A stretch of 38,698 bases of DNA from Nitrospinota bacterium (GTDB lineage: Bacteria; Nitrospinota; Nitrospinia; UBA9942), in contig JACRGN010000234.1 of the NCBI GenBank assembly GCA_016234205.1, positions 1-38,698 on the forward strand, in the 5' to 3' direction. Below the pieces are notes generated by a model. That model searched no databases. It worked only from the letters and a program-made list of their open reading frames with translations, and had not been told where the DNA came from. The position numbers were made by a program, and so were the translations under genes. The first letter of the stretch is position 1, and each line of letters opens with the position of its first letter. This document shows, in pieces, positions 16,111-25,497 of this stretch.

Positions 16111-16143
16111 GGGAGGCTTGTAAAAAAGCTTCCCTTTTTTTTT
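16111..16143 (+). terminator. Rho-independent terminator after hexaheme cytochrome 1
   Basis: Stem GGGAGGCTT / AAGCTTCCC (one G-U pair) with a short A-rich loop, followed by nine T residues. It should end or attenuate transcripts from the 14786 promoter, raising cytochrome mRNA relative to the downstream genes. Confidence 0.85.
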
Positions 16144-16155
16144 GCCTTGATAAAT

Positions 16156-17169
16156 ATGAACCGTTTAAAATTAATTATAATTTTTATTGCTATTATATTA
16201 TTTGGACTTGTAAATACAGAATCAGTAATATGGGCATCACAAGGTATTGACATTAAATATATTACATCATATTCTGCAAAGTCAATGGGCGGGGTTATAC
16301 CTTTAAAAATATATTTTGACCGTCAGCAGAATGAACTTTATATTGGCAGTCAAAGTAAGGAAATTGCTGTTATTAATGAGGATGGTATGATAGTTCACAG
16401 GATTCCACTTGCAGATTCCCCAAAATTACTCTGTGTAAATAAAAATGGCAATATTTACATATCTGATAATAAAGGGGGGATAAGTATTCTTAACTATCGG
16501 GGGGAGTATATAAAAAATCTTGACCTCTCGGCTGTGCCAGATAACACACTTTTAGCAATTCAATCATTTCATGTGGATGAGAATGAACATCTTTATATTG
16601 GTGATGGAAGACTAAGCAGAATTATCGTCCTCGATAGTTCAGGTAATTTTTTATATCAATTTGGTAAAAAGGGTAGTGGCGAGGGGGAATTCTTGAATGC
16701 AAAGGCAATAACTACCGATGCTGAGAGGCTATATCTTATTGACCCGCCACTATTCAGGGTATCAGTTTATGATAAAAAGGATGGTAGATTTCTTTATATG
16801 TTCGGACAGATATCGAGCCTTTTTGGAGGCTTCAGTATGCCATCAAGTATTGATACAGATGGAAAGAGGCTATTTGTTGTAGATACTAATAGGGCAATGG
16901 TAATAGTTTTCGACAGGGAGGGAAAGCCAATCATTGAATTTGGCGGGGTTGGCAGAAATCCTGACAGCCTCTCATGGCCCTCGGATATTAAAGTAGATGG
17001 GAATGGCAAGATCTATGTTTGCGATACAGGAAACGGAAGGATTCAGATATATGAACTTATAGATGTCCAGCAAATTGATGAAGTTAAACCACCAGAGACT
17101 GTTGAATCTGGCAAGGCGGCCGAGCCAATAGAGGTTGAGCCTGTTATTGAAAAAATAATTGTGAAGTGA
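16156..17169 (+). CDS. Exported NHL-repeat beta-propeller protein 1
   Basis: 337 aa from the ATG at 16156 (an in-frame TTG at 16147 is less likely). Signal peptide about 1-27, then NHL/six-bladed propeller repeats with recurring units such as LYIGDGRLSRIIVLD, GNFLYQFGKKGSGEGEF, LFVVDTNRAMVIVFD and IYVCDTGNGRIQIY. The tail is rich in Glu/Pro/Val (about 305-337). NHL proteins often neighbour extracellular cytochromes in metal-reducing bacteria, and a scaffold or filament-assembly role is inferred. The start lies 13 nt after the terminator, so expression depends on read-through or an unseen promoter. Confidence 0.85.
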   Translation: MNRLKLIIIFIAIILFGLVNTESVIWASQGIDIKYITSYSAKSMGGVIPLKIYFDRQQNELYIGSQSKEIAVINEDGMIVHRIPLADSPKLLCVNKNGNIYISDNKGGISILNYRGEYIKNLDLSAVPDNTLLAIQSFHVDENEHLYIGDGRLSRIIVLDSSGNFLYQFGKKGSGEGEFLNAKAITTDAERLYLIDPPLFRVSVYDKKDGRFLYMFGQISSLFGGFSMPSSIDTDGKRLFVVDTNRAMVIVFDREGKPIIEFGGVGRNPDSLSWPSDIKVDGNGKIYVCDTGNGRIQIYELIDVQQIDEVKPPETVESGKAAEPIEVEPVIEKIIVK

Positions 17170-17175
17170 TTGTTT

Positions 17176-17191
17176 TGGCATATTCTTTGCT
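17176..17191 (+). promoter_or_regulatory. Candidate sigma54 (-24/-12) promoter before NHL protein 2
   Basis: TGGCATATTCTTTGCT is an excellent TGGCAY-N5-TTGCW match. The predicted transcript start (about 17202) falls at the first ATG of the next gene, implying a leaderless or very short-leader mRNA, or else chance. Confidence 0.55.
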
Positions 17192-17203
17192 ATTATATTA
17201 TGC

Positions 17204-18082
17204 ATGATGAAAATGTCTCTCTTAATATTTGGAATTCTCATTATCCTTACATCTAAGGTAGAATCCACACCTTCAAATTTCTATTTTATCAGTGCCATTG
17301 AGAAATTCTCTGATGAGTATAGGTTTGAGGGGTTATCATCAATTTTTATTAATGATGAGGAACTTTATGTTGTAGATAATGGAGGAAACCACATATATAT
17401 TTTTAATCTGGATGGGTCATCTGTTTTTCAATTTGGAAAAGAGAAAGGGATTGCACTTCCCATTGATGTTTTTGTATACAACAATTATATGTATGTGAGT
17501 GCGGAAGGAAAGGATTTTATAGAGATTTTAAATATGAGGGGTGAAAAGATTGGAAAGATAGAACCTCCATACGAAGGGTTTACACCTGGTAAGATGGCAG
17601 CAATTGAAAGGGAAGGGTTCTTTGTTGTAGATAGAAAATCTCTCAATATATGTGTATTTGACAGGGATGGTAAATATCAATATAATTTTGGTGGAAGAAA
17701 TCTATTTAAATCAATTGCTGGTATTGCGGCGAAAAACGGGAAGATTTATGTATCGGTAATGAGCGCTGACCCTGTCGTAAGGGTATTTGATACCAAGGGT
17801 GAATACCTGACAGGTTTTGGACATATTGGTGAAAGCGATCAAAATTTCTCTATGCCATCAGGAATAAAAGTAGATGACAATGGAAATATATGGGTGGTGG
17901 ATGCCTTCAAGCACAGGGTTATTGGCTTTAATATAGAAGGTAAGAAGCAGAATGAATTTGGCATATCAGGAAATCCCAAAGAAGATCTTTATTATCCGCT
18001 AAGTATTGATTCAAAGGGGGACATATTTTATGTAATAGAAAAAGGACGGGGTAGAATAAGTATGTTCAGGAGGGTGGATTAA
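17204..18082 (+). CDS. Exported NHL-repeat beta-propeller protein 2
   Basis: 292 aa. ATG at 17204; an in-frame ATG at 17213 is equally possible and neither has a Shine-Dalgarno. Signal peptide about 1-20 (SLLIFGILIILTSKVES). NHL-type repeats follow: LYVVDNGGNHIYIFNLDG, FFVVDRKSLNICVFDRDG, IYVSVMSADPVVRVFDTKG and IWVVDAFKHRVIGFNIEG. Similar in build to the preceding gene but shorter and without the acidic tail. It runs to within one base of the second hexaheme cytochrome gene and carries that gene's AGGAGGGTGG ribosome site in its last codons, so the two are translationally coupled and probably act together. Confidence 0.85.
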   Translation: MMKMSLLIFGILIILTSKVESTPSNFYFISAIEKFSDEYRFEGLSSIFINDEELYVVDNGGNHIYIFNLDGSSVFQFGKEKGIALPIDVFVYNNYMYVSAEGKDFIEILNMRGEKIGKIEPPYEGFTPGKMAAIEREGFFVVDRKSLNICVFDRDGKYQYNFGGRNLFKSIAGIAAKNGKIYVSVMSADPVVRVFDTKGEYLTGFGHIGESDQNFSMPSGIKVDDNGNIWVVDAFKHRVIGFNIEGKKQNEFGISGNPKEDLYYPLSIDSKGDIFYVIEKGRGRISMFRRVD

Positions 18083-18083
18083 A

Positions 18084-19250
18084 ATGAAGAAGACAGAAAC
18101 TTGCCCTGAGAGAAGCCGAAGGGACAGAAGACAGAAGACAGAAGTAAACGGTTTGAACGGTTTAATCTGTTTGCTTCTTGCTTCTTGCTTCTGTCTTCTG
18201 TCTTCTGTCTTCTCCTTTGCTGGAGATTATCACAAATCAGGTGTTCCCGCACAAACCACCCTTGCCTGTGCCCAGTGTCATGTTATACATGGAACACAGG
18301 GGAGCATATCTTTGATTTATACAGGAGCAACAAATACTTATGCAAAATTACTTAGGTCTGATTCAGTGGTTAATCTCTGCAAGTACTGTCATGACGGAGA
18401 CCCCTTTAATCTTGGAGCGCCAGATCTGTTTAGTCCTATTTATAATGCTGCTGCAGGTGATTTTAATACAGGTGGAACACCTGACGAAGATAAGCGGCAC
18501 AGTATCGGAGTTGATTTAGCAGGAGTAAGTCCGCCAGGTTATGCAGGGAGTGATTGGACAACAGCACAGACAAAATATGGCTCTGTTTTCAGTTGTATAT
18601 ATTGCCATGACCAGCATGGAAATAGTAATTATAGAAATTTTAGGCCCGAGCCGCTGAATCCCTCCTTCAGGGAACCTGGAGGTGACACATCAACGGATTC
18701 ATATAAGATAGTTACATATAATAACGGAGTTTGGGACAATTCATCTTCAATTGCACAGGCAATTAAAGATGGAAATGGTGATGGCAGTAATCCTGCCAAT
18801 CAGTTTTCCACCTCTAATATGACATTCAGAAGCAACACCAAACAGATAGCAGGTTTTTGTGGCAAATGTCATGTAAAGTTTTATAATTCTCTCGGATATG
18901 GCGGTGATGACAGTAGTTATGGTAATGGTAAGCTGGGTGGCAGTGCTGGTGGTGACAACGGAACAGGTACTCAGTGGGTGCGCCACCCGGTAGGCGGTAT
19001 TTCTGTTGGGGTTGGAAATGGTCATACTGACCCCGCAAATTTTGCATCAAATTTTACCGGCGCAAGCCGTGTTCGTGTCATAAATCCAGATGGACTTGAT
19101 AGTGGGAATGATGAACAGCCATTCTGTCTAACCTGTCACAGGTCGCATGGTTCTTCAAATCATTCTAATTTAATATTTGGGGCACCGACAACATTAGGGG
19201 GGGCTGGCACCATGATGAGAGATACATGCCAGCAGTGTCATAATCAGTAG
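18084..19250 (+). CDS. OmcS-like hexaheme extracellular cytochrome 2
   Basis: 388 aa. A long N-terminus with basic stretch (ERSRRDRRQKTE) and hydrophobic core (LLLASCFCLLSSVF) forms a signal peptide ending near FAG (about residue 47). Six CXXCH: 62-66, 99-103, 171-175, 259-263, 348-352 and 382-386. Eight other histidines occur, including CHVIHG, RHSIG, CHDQHG, VRHP and CHRSHGSSNH. The same landmarks in the same order as the protein at 14844 show that the two are paralogues of OmcS type, with different loops. The signal-peptide DNA is made of inverted CAGAAGA/TCTTCTG heptamers plus an AACGGTTT repeat. A leader of RBS AGGAGGGTGG sits in the previous gene. Filament formation is inference. Confidence 0.9.
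   Translation: MKKTETCPERSRRDRRQKTEVNGLNGLICLLLASCFCLLSSVFSFAGDYHKSGVPAQTTLACAQCHVIHGTQGSISLIYTGATNTYAKLLRSDSVVNLCKYCHDGDPFNLGAPDLFSPIYNAAAGDFNTGGTPDEDKRHSIGVDLAGVSPPGYAGSDWTTAQTKYGSVFSCIYCHDQHGNSNYRNFRPEPLNPSFREPGGDTSTDSYKIVTYNNGVWDNSSSIAQAIKDGNGDGSNPANQFSTSNMTFRSNTKQIAGFCGKCHVKFYNSLGYGGDDSSYGNGKLGGSAGGDNGTGTQWVRHPVGGISVGVGNGHTDPANFASNFTGASRVRVINPDGLDSGNDEQPFCLTCHRSHGSSNHSNLIFGAPTTLGGAGTMMRDTCQQCHNQ
18093..18216. repeat. Heptamer inverted repeat encoding signal peptide of hexaheme cytochrome 2
   Basis: A CCCTGAGAGAAGCCGAAGGG element and CAGAAGA units form the left part, AACGGTTTGAACGGTTT the middle, and CTTCTTG then CTTCTGT units the right part. The left codes for basic residues and the right for the hydrophobic core. 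Confidence 0.8.
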
Positions 19251-19260
19251 GAGAAACAAT

Positions 19261-20853
<1,593 letters not shown>

Positions 20854-20879
20854 ATGTATAGGAAATTATAAAAAGCATA

Positions 20880-21059
20880 TAAGGAGAAAGGGAAAAGAAG
20901 ATGGAGAGATGGGGATAAAAAAACAAAAAAAGAATCAGGATACAGATGGACACGGATAACATAGGCTGAAAGCTGAAAGACTTTAACCTTTGAGCCTTGA
21001 GCTTTGAGTTATTATTTATTTCTGTTTCTCCCTTTCCTCCATTCTCCTTAATCTTTTTC
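20880..21059. repeat. Nested inverted repeats in 214-nt gap
   Basis: The outer pair is AAGGAGAAAGGG...GATGGAGAGA against TCTCCCTTTCCTCCATTCTCCTT. The inner pair is GCTGAAAGCTGAAAG / CTTTGAGCCTTGAGCTTTGAG. No credible ORF lies in this gap. The same outer words recur at 34800-34920. Confidence 0.75.
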
Positions 21060-21067
21060 TTTTGTTC

Positions 21068-21916
21068 ATGACAGCGGTTCTAAAATTACTTCTTTTCGTT
21101 CATCTTGCCTTCTGCTTCTTGCCTCTTACCACTATTGTTTATGGGGAAGAAAAACTTGTAGTGAGCGAAGCAAATCTAAATGGGAAGGAATGCATACCTA
21201 TTGAATCAGATGAGATGCAGAGACGCTATGAAAATAAGCCCCTTCTATTTGATAATATGTTTATATTTGATATTCGTCCTCTTGCAGCGGCTGTGAAAGG
21301 AAAATCTATCCCATTTGTAAAGCAGACCAATATTGATATGTTTAGGGTGAAATACATACATAATATAGAGATGTGGAAAGGAAAGGATGTGTATCTTGTT
21401 GGCGAAGACACAGAATCAACTAAGAGTTTTTGTGAGGAGATGATTAAAAAAGACTACGGTGTGAATGATATTTATTATTTAAAAGGTGGGATTGATGCAT
21501 GGAATGGACCTATCAGGATGTCTTTCAAAGATGTGCGGTGTGAAGGTCTTGATTCGCGTGAAATAAAAAAACGGTTGGAAGCAGGGCAGGAGGTCCATAT
21601 TATAGACTGGCGGTATCCGGAGGATTTCTATAATGGCGGACATATCCCAGGCTCAATAAATGGATATGGAAAAGAAGGGGTTTTTGGAGGGATTGAAGAT
21701 ATGCTGCGGGGATATTTTAGATTCAGACCCATTTATATAAAATTAATCACTGATAATGCCGTTGCTGTATTTATAGATGATACGGAGTGGAAGGGTTTAC
21801 ATAGATGTCGGATTGAAAAGAGGGCGAGCGGTATAATGGATAAAATGTACTATTTAAAAGGCGGTATAGAGAAGTGGGAAGGACCACTGGAAAAGGAACC
21901 ATGGAAACAAGAATAA
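21068..21916 (+). CDS. Exported tandem rhodanese-like protein lacking catalytic cysteines
   Basis: 282 aa from the ATG at 21068. Signal peptide about 1-26 (LLLFVHLAFCFLPLTTIVYG). Two rhodanese folds follow. The first has FIFDIRP near residue 66 and YYLKGGIDAWNGP at its end. The second has VHIIDWRYPEDFYNGGHIPG and YYLKGGIEKWEGP. The loops that should hold the active-site cysteine read VGEDTEST and FIDDTEWKG, so neither domain should transfer sulfur. A structural or ligand-binding role is more likely. It overlaps the methyltransferase gene by 16 nt. A single-domain relative is at 28090. Confidence 0.85.
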   Translation: MTAVLKLLLFVHLAFCFLPLTTIVYGEEKLVVSEANLNGKECIPIESDEMQRRYENKPLLFDNMFIFDIRPLAAAVKGKSIPFVKQTNIDMFRVKYIHNIEMWKGKDVYLVGEDTESTKSFCEEMIKKDYGVNDIYYLKGGIDAWNGPIRMSFKDVRCEGLDSREIKKRLEAGQEVHIIDWRYPEDFYNGGHIPGSINGYGKEGVFGGIEDMLRGYFRFRPIYIKLITDNAVAVFIDDTEWKGLHRCRIEKRASGIMDKMYYLKGGIEKWEGPLEKEPWKQE

Positions 21917-22653
21917 TAGAAGTTAGAAGTCCGAAGTCTGTCTTCTGTCTTCTGTCCTCTGTCCTCTGGTGTCTGATATTGGCCCCTATGTTAGTCAGTG
22001 CCGAGAGTGTGAGGAAGGAGGGATATCGCAATGATTATCTGCCAAACGGGATTGTTCCTAAGCACGAGATGGATACAGCTGAAAATTGGATTGCAATATT
22101 TGAACATCCTAAACGGGGAGAATGGCAGGAGCCGGATAAGGTAATTGAAAAGATGAACCTGAAAGAGGGTGATGTCGTTGCAGATATTGGAGCAGGGTCG
22201 GGTTATTTTACAAGACTGTTTGCCAGGGTTGTTGGGACAACAGGAAAGGCTTATGGGGTAGATATTGAGCCAGAGTTGGTTAAATACATGGAAGAAGATG
22301 CCCAAAGATTGAATTTGAGCAATTATATACCGAAGTTAGCCACAATGGCTGATTCCGGTCTTGAAACTAATAGTGTTGATGTGATCTTTATATGTCTCAC
22401 CTATCACCATCTTGAAGATAGAATCAATTATATGAATAAACTTAAAAAGGTTTTGAAAAAAGGTGGAAGGGTTATAATTGTCGCATTTTATAAAAAGAAG
22501 ATGGACTTTGGTCCCCCCCCTGATAATAAGATTTCGGAGGAAGTGACGATAGAAGAGATGAAAGAGGCTGGTTACCATCTTACCAGACGACTTGATTTTT
22601 TGCGATATCAATATTTTCTTGAATTTGAACCGAATGTAATTAACCACAGATGA
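21901..22653 (+). CDS. Class I SAM-dependent methyltransferase with N-terminal signal peptide
   Basis: 250 aa from the ATG at 21901 (AAAGGA upstream; a GTG at 21874 is the alternative). Residues about 10-35 form a basic-hydrophobic segment (SVFCLLSSVLWCLILAPML) ending VSA, encoded by a repeat. The methyltransferase fold follows: DVVADIGAGSGYFTRLFARV (SAM loop), YGVDIEP, DVIFICLTYHHLED and VLKKGGRVIIVAF. SAM is cytoplasmic, so an exported enzyme would lack its cofactor. It may be membrane-anchored, may use another ligand, or may be a pseudoenzyme. It overlaps the tandem rhodanese gene and precedes the propeller protein by 18 nt. Substrate unknown. Confidence 0.8.
   Translation: METRIIEVRSPKSVFCLLSSVLWCLILAPMLVSAESVRKEGYRNDYLPNGIVPKHEMDTAENWIAIFEHPKRGEWQEPDKVIEKMNLKEGDVVADIGAGSGYFTRLFARVVGTTGKAYGVDIEPELVKYMEEDAQRLNLSNYIPKLATMADSGLETNSVDVIFICLTYHHLEDRINYMNKLKKVLKKGGRVIIVAFYKKKMDFGPPPDNKISEEVTIEEMKEAGYHLTRRLDFLRYQYFLEFEPNVINHR
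21920..21975. repeat. Heptamer inverted repeat encoding methyltransferase signal peptide
   Basis: AGAAGTCCGAAGT forms a short purine arm. TCTGTCTTCTGTCTTCTGTCC words form the pyrimidine arm, which encodes FCLLSSV. Confidence 0.7.
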
Positions 22654-22709
22654 ACGCAGACTAAACAATACATGAAACCACAGATTAACACAGATTCACA
22701 CAGATTATT
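22640..22709. repeat. One-sided CACAGATT repeat block
   Basis: TTAACCACAGATGAACGCAGA is not matched by an inverted arm nearby. Further CACAGATTAACACAGATT words run across the start codon at 22672 and encode the first residues of that protein. Related to the repeat at 3604-3684. Confidence 0.7.
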
Positions 22710-24336
22710 TAACAGGAAGGAGGAAGCAAGAATAAAGAGACAAGATGCAAGATACAAGAAGCAAGATTCTTTTCTTACTTCTGTCCCTTCGGCTTTGCTC
22801 AGGGCAGGCTTCTGTCTTCTGTCTTCTGTCTTCTTGCTTCTTACCTCTGAGTCTTATGCATCTGTGTGGCAGAAGCCTGAGCTTATAGATGCAGAGACAG
22901 GTGATGCATTCAGAACGAGCATTGCCTTTGACCCTTATGGGAATGCCATCGCCGTATTTGAACAATATACAGATGGAGTCTACAGGATATACGCAAATAG
23001 GTTTTTACCCGATAAAGGTGGGTGGCAGGGACCTGTCATTATTGATGCAGGACCAAGAAATGCCTATGAAGCAAGAGTTGCCTTCAGCTACAGTGGTGAT
23101 GCCATTACAATCTTCAAGCAGAGTGATGGAAATACTTATCGTATATATGCAAATCATTTTATCAGGAGTAAGGGATGGCAGGGACCTGTTGCAATAGATT
23201 CAGGGACAGGGGATGCAGATGGACATCAGATAACATTTGATGCTGATGGTAATGCTGCCGTTGTTTTTGAGCAGAAGTTAAAGGGTGTCTACAGAATCTT
23301 TGCTAATCAATACAGGAATAGAGAAGGTTGGCATGGTGCGGTGGCAGTTGATAAGGGTGAAAGCAATGGATATTTTCCCTATCCTGTCTTTGATTATCAG
23401 GGGAATATTTATGTGATTTATTATAAGGAGGAGGGGGGAGGGCTTGAGGTATACATAAGTAAGTATGAGGGGGGAAAAAAGATATGGAATGAACCCTTTC
23501 GTTTAACCGATAGTCATACTGTTGTTAAGCAGGAAGATTGGAATAAGAAGAGGAGTGATGTAAACAGAGGTATTAAAGGGATATATAATCCACTCTTTCT
23601 TTCTGAGATTAAAAAAAGGATTTATGCCGGGAGTTATACTTATAATTTAAAACGGTTTGAGACCCCTTCTAAGGTAGATTCAAGATTCAGGGATGCCTAC
23701 ACCCCTTCTCTGATAGTTAATAAAGGTGGAGAGATAATGGCATTTTTTGTAAGATGGGATGGAGAGTGTCAAAGGGGATATATGGCTGTATACAGGGATA
23801 ACGATGGGTGGAGTAAGCCGGAGATTATTGATGTAAAAGGAGGGGATGTTGAGCATATAAGGGCTGCAGTAAATTCCAAAGGTGAAATGGCAGTCGTATT
23901 TACACAGTGGGTGGATAACAAACAAGAGGCAAGAGGCAAGAGGCAAGAGGCAAGAAATAATGAAAATTTAAGGATACATGCAAGGCTATATTCCCCCTTA
24001 ATAAAAGGGGATGGTGGGTTGTTTGGCTGGGGGGAGGCTAAAATCATTGATGCAGGTAAGAAGGATGCTTACGGTCCCAATGTGATATATAATGGAGATG
24101 ATGAAATTATAGTAATCTGGTGTCAATGGGAAGTTGAGACCGTTAAAACTTATAGAAATGATTACAGAAAAGGAAGGGGTTGGGGTGAAGCTGTTAGAGT
24201 TGAAAAGGAGGCAGAGACCTGTGGTGGCTGTGGACTACGGATTGCAGCATCTCCCAATGGAATGCCCATAGCCATATTTGAGTTGAAAGCCTATGTTAAA
24301 GAAAGAACAAAAATATATGCCATAGGTGGGAAATAA
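22672..24336 (+). CDS. Exported repeat-propeller protein of unknown function
   Basis: 554 aa. The long basic N-terminus and hydrophobic core (LLRAGFCLLSSVFLLLTS, ending SYA near residue 62) are encoded by CACAGATT and heptamer repeats plus a CCCTTCGGC..CAGGG element. The mature part consists of repeats of roughly 55-60 residues with the pattern W..P..ID.G.GDA, FD..GNA..VFEQ, G.YRIYANR, probably a beta-propeller. Two further repeat inserts occur near residues 420-450: NKQEARGKRQEARNN from GAGGCAA heptamers, and YSPLIKGDGGLFG from a CCCCCTT..GGGG hairpin. No enzyme motif is seen. The start lacks a Shine-Dalgarno. Likely part of the exported cytochrome-associated set. Confidence 0.75.
   Translation: MKPQINTDSHRLFNRKEEARIKRQDARYKKQDSFLTSVPSALLRAGFCLLSSVFLLLTSESYASVWQKPELIDAETGDAFRTSIAFDPYGNAIAVFEQYTDGVYRIYANRFLPDKGGWQGPVIIDAGPRNAYEARVAFSYSGDAITIFKQSDGNTYRIYANHFIRSKGWQGPVAIDSGTGDADGHQITFDADGNAAVVFEQKLKGVYRIFANQYRNREGWHGAVAVDKGESNGYFPYPVFDYQGNIYVIYYKEEGGGLEVYISKYEGGKKIWNEPFRLTDSHTVVKQEDWNKKRSDVNRGIKGIYNPLFLSEIKKRIYAGSYTYNLKRFETPSKVDSRFRDAYTPSLIVNKGGEIMAFFVRWDGECQRGYMAVYRDNDGWSKPEIIDVKGGDVEHIRAAVNSKGEMAVVFTQWVDNKQEARGKRQEARNNENLRIHARLYSPLIKGDGGLFGWGEAKIIDAGKKDAYGPNVIYNGDDEIIVIWCQWEVETVKTYRNDYRKGRGWGEAVRVEKEAETCGGCGLRIAASPNGMPIAIFELKAYVKERTKIYAIGGK
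22730..22851. repeat. Heptamer inverted repeat encoding signal peptide at 22672
   Basis: GCAAGA/ACAAGA-type words form the left arm and CTTCTGT/CTTCTTG words the right arm. They flank CCCTTCGGCTTTGCTCAGGG, an imperfect palindrome whose complement-type copy is at about 18103. Confidence 0.8.
23932..23957. repeat. GAGGCAA heptamer array inside coding sequence
   Basis: Tandem GAGGCAA units encode the QEARGKRQEAR insert in the propeller protein. No stop is created in this frame. Confidence 0.8.
23993..24010. repeat. CCCCCTTAATAAAAGGGG hairpin inside coding sequence
   Basis: Encodes the PLIKGD insert. A near-identical element is intergenic at 37516-37533. Confidence 0.75.
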
Positions 24337-24337
24337 T

Positions 24338-24365
24338 AGTTTTAGAGTTGTAGTTTTAGAGTTGT
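24338..24365. repeat. Two direct copies of a 14-mer
   Basis: AGTTTTAGAGTTGT occurs twice in perfect tandem, starting one base after the stop of the propeller gene. No inverted arm is found. Confidence 0.8.
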
Positions 24366-24400
24366 TGATTTGGCTGAGGAGATTAAGTATAATTAAAAAC

Positions 24401-25258
24401 ATGATTAAACTGAAACAACCTATAAAAAATATTATGAGGCGAAAAGGGTTCATCTACGGTGGAGGGGGAGCATTATTTTTACTTCTCCTGATATTTATAT
24501 ATTACTTCTTTTTTGCTAAGGATGTTTTAAAAGACATGGTATTCATACCAGGTGGGGAGTTTATAATGGGGGTTGATATCCCAAAAAAGGAGCAGGGGAA
24601 AAGGGAGGAGGAATTAACAATAGATATTGATGAGACACCTGCACACAAGGTTTATGCAGATGGTTTCTATATAGATAAATACGAGGTTACAAACGTTCAA
24701 TATAAGAAATTCTTAAAGGCAACGGGCAGGAAAACCATCCTTATTGATCCGGTTGATAAGGAGGCTTCATACAACTGGAATGAGGATAACTACCCGGATG
24801 GACAGGGAAATAACCCTGTTGTTCTGGTGGATTTTGAAGATGCAAAGGCATATTGTGAATGGAAAGGGAAGAGACTCCCAACCGAAGAAGAATGGGAAAA
24901 GACATGTCGGGGAGATGCTGGAAAAAAGTGGAGCTTTGGGAATGAAGAGGTTTCCGGATATGCTAATACACGGGAGCTTAATTTGAAGTGGTCGGGCTCG
25001 GTCGGTTCTTTTCCGAAGGACCTCTCGCCCTATAAGGTATTTGATATGACGGGGAATGTTATGGAATGGACAGACTCACGATATTTGCCATATCCGGGCT
25101 CAGAAATGAAGGTAGGTTTTGGAGGGCTTGAAAAGGTAATTCGTGGAGGAGGATGGCTGGTAGATATTCAATCCTCTCGTTGCTCAAATCGCAATATTGC
25201 TCCCCCTACAAAAAGGCACAGGATGCTGGGTTTCAGATGTGCAAAGGATATACGGTGA
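24401..25258 (+). CDS. Membrane-anchored SUMF1/FGE-fold protein 1
   Basis: 285 aa from the ATG at 24401. The start is uncertain: GAGGAG lies 19-20 nt upstream, and an ATG at 24434 is an alternative. One TM helix (about 18-40, ALFLLLLIFIYYFFF) precedes a formylglycine-generating-enzyme-type domain: MVFIPGGEFIMG, GFYIDKYEVTNVQYKKFL, KGKRLPTEEEWEKTCRG, DMTGNVMEWTDS, VIRGGGWLVD and LGFRCAKD. Where true FGE has two catalytic cysteines, this has V and SRC, so only the second remains and sulfatase activation is unlikely. Closest in layout to the next gene. Probably a periplasm-facing scaffold or carbohydrate/peptide-binding protein (inference). Confidence 0.88.
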   Translation: MIKLKQPIKNIMRRKGFIYGGGGALFLLLLIFIYYFFFAKDVLKDMVFIPGGEFIMGVDIPKKEQGKREEELTIDIDETPAHKVYADGFYIDKYEVTNVQYKKFLKATGRKTILIDPVDKEASYNWNEDNYPDGQGNNPVVLVDFEDAKAYCEWKGKRLPTEEEWEKTCRGDAGKKWSFGNEEVSGYANTRELNLKWSGSVGSFPKDLSPYKVFDMTGNVMEWTDSRYLPYPGSEMKVGFGGLEKVIRGGGWLVDIQSSRCSNRNIAPPTKRHRMLGFRCAKDIR

Positions 25259-25277
25259 GGAGCAAAAAACTGATTTT

Positions 25278-25480
25278 AACCACTGAGACACTGAGGCACA
25301 GAGGAAATTAAATCCGAAATTCGAAGCACGAAATTCGAAACAAATTGGAAACTCAAATGACAAAAATTCAAAACTCTATACTGTCCACCTGTTTTGGATA
25401 TTTGTATTTCAGTCATTTGATATTGTTTCGGATTTCGGATTTCGAATTTTATAATTAATCTCTGTGTCTCCGTGACTGGC
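25278..25480. repeat. Double nested inverted repeat in 239-nt gap
   Basis: Outer arms: AACCACTGAGACACTGAGGC against CTGTGTCTCCGTGACTGG. Inner arms: CCGAAATTCGAAGCACGAA and TTTCGGATTTCGGATTTCG, with CAAATGAC / GTCATTTG nearer the centre. The gap holds no gene and could fold into one long imperfect hairpin. Confidence 0.85.
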
Positions 25481-25497
25481 AAATTTTTATAATTTCA

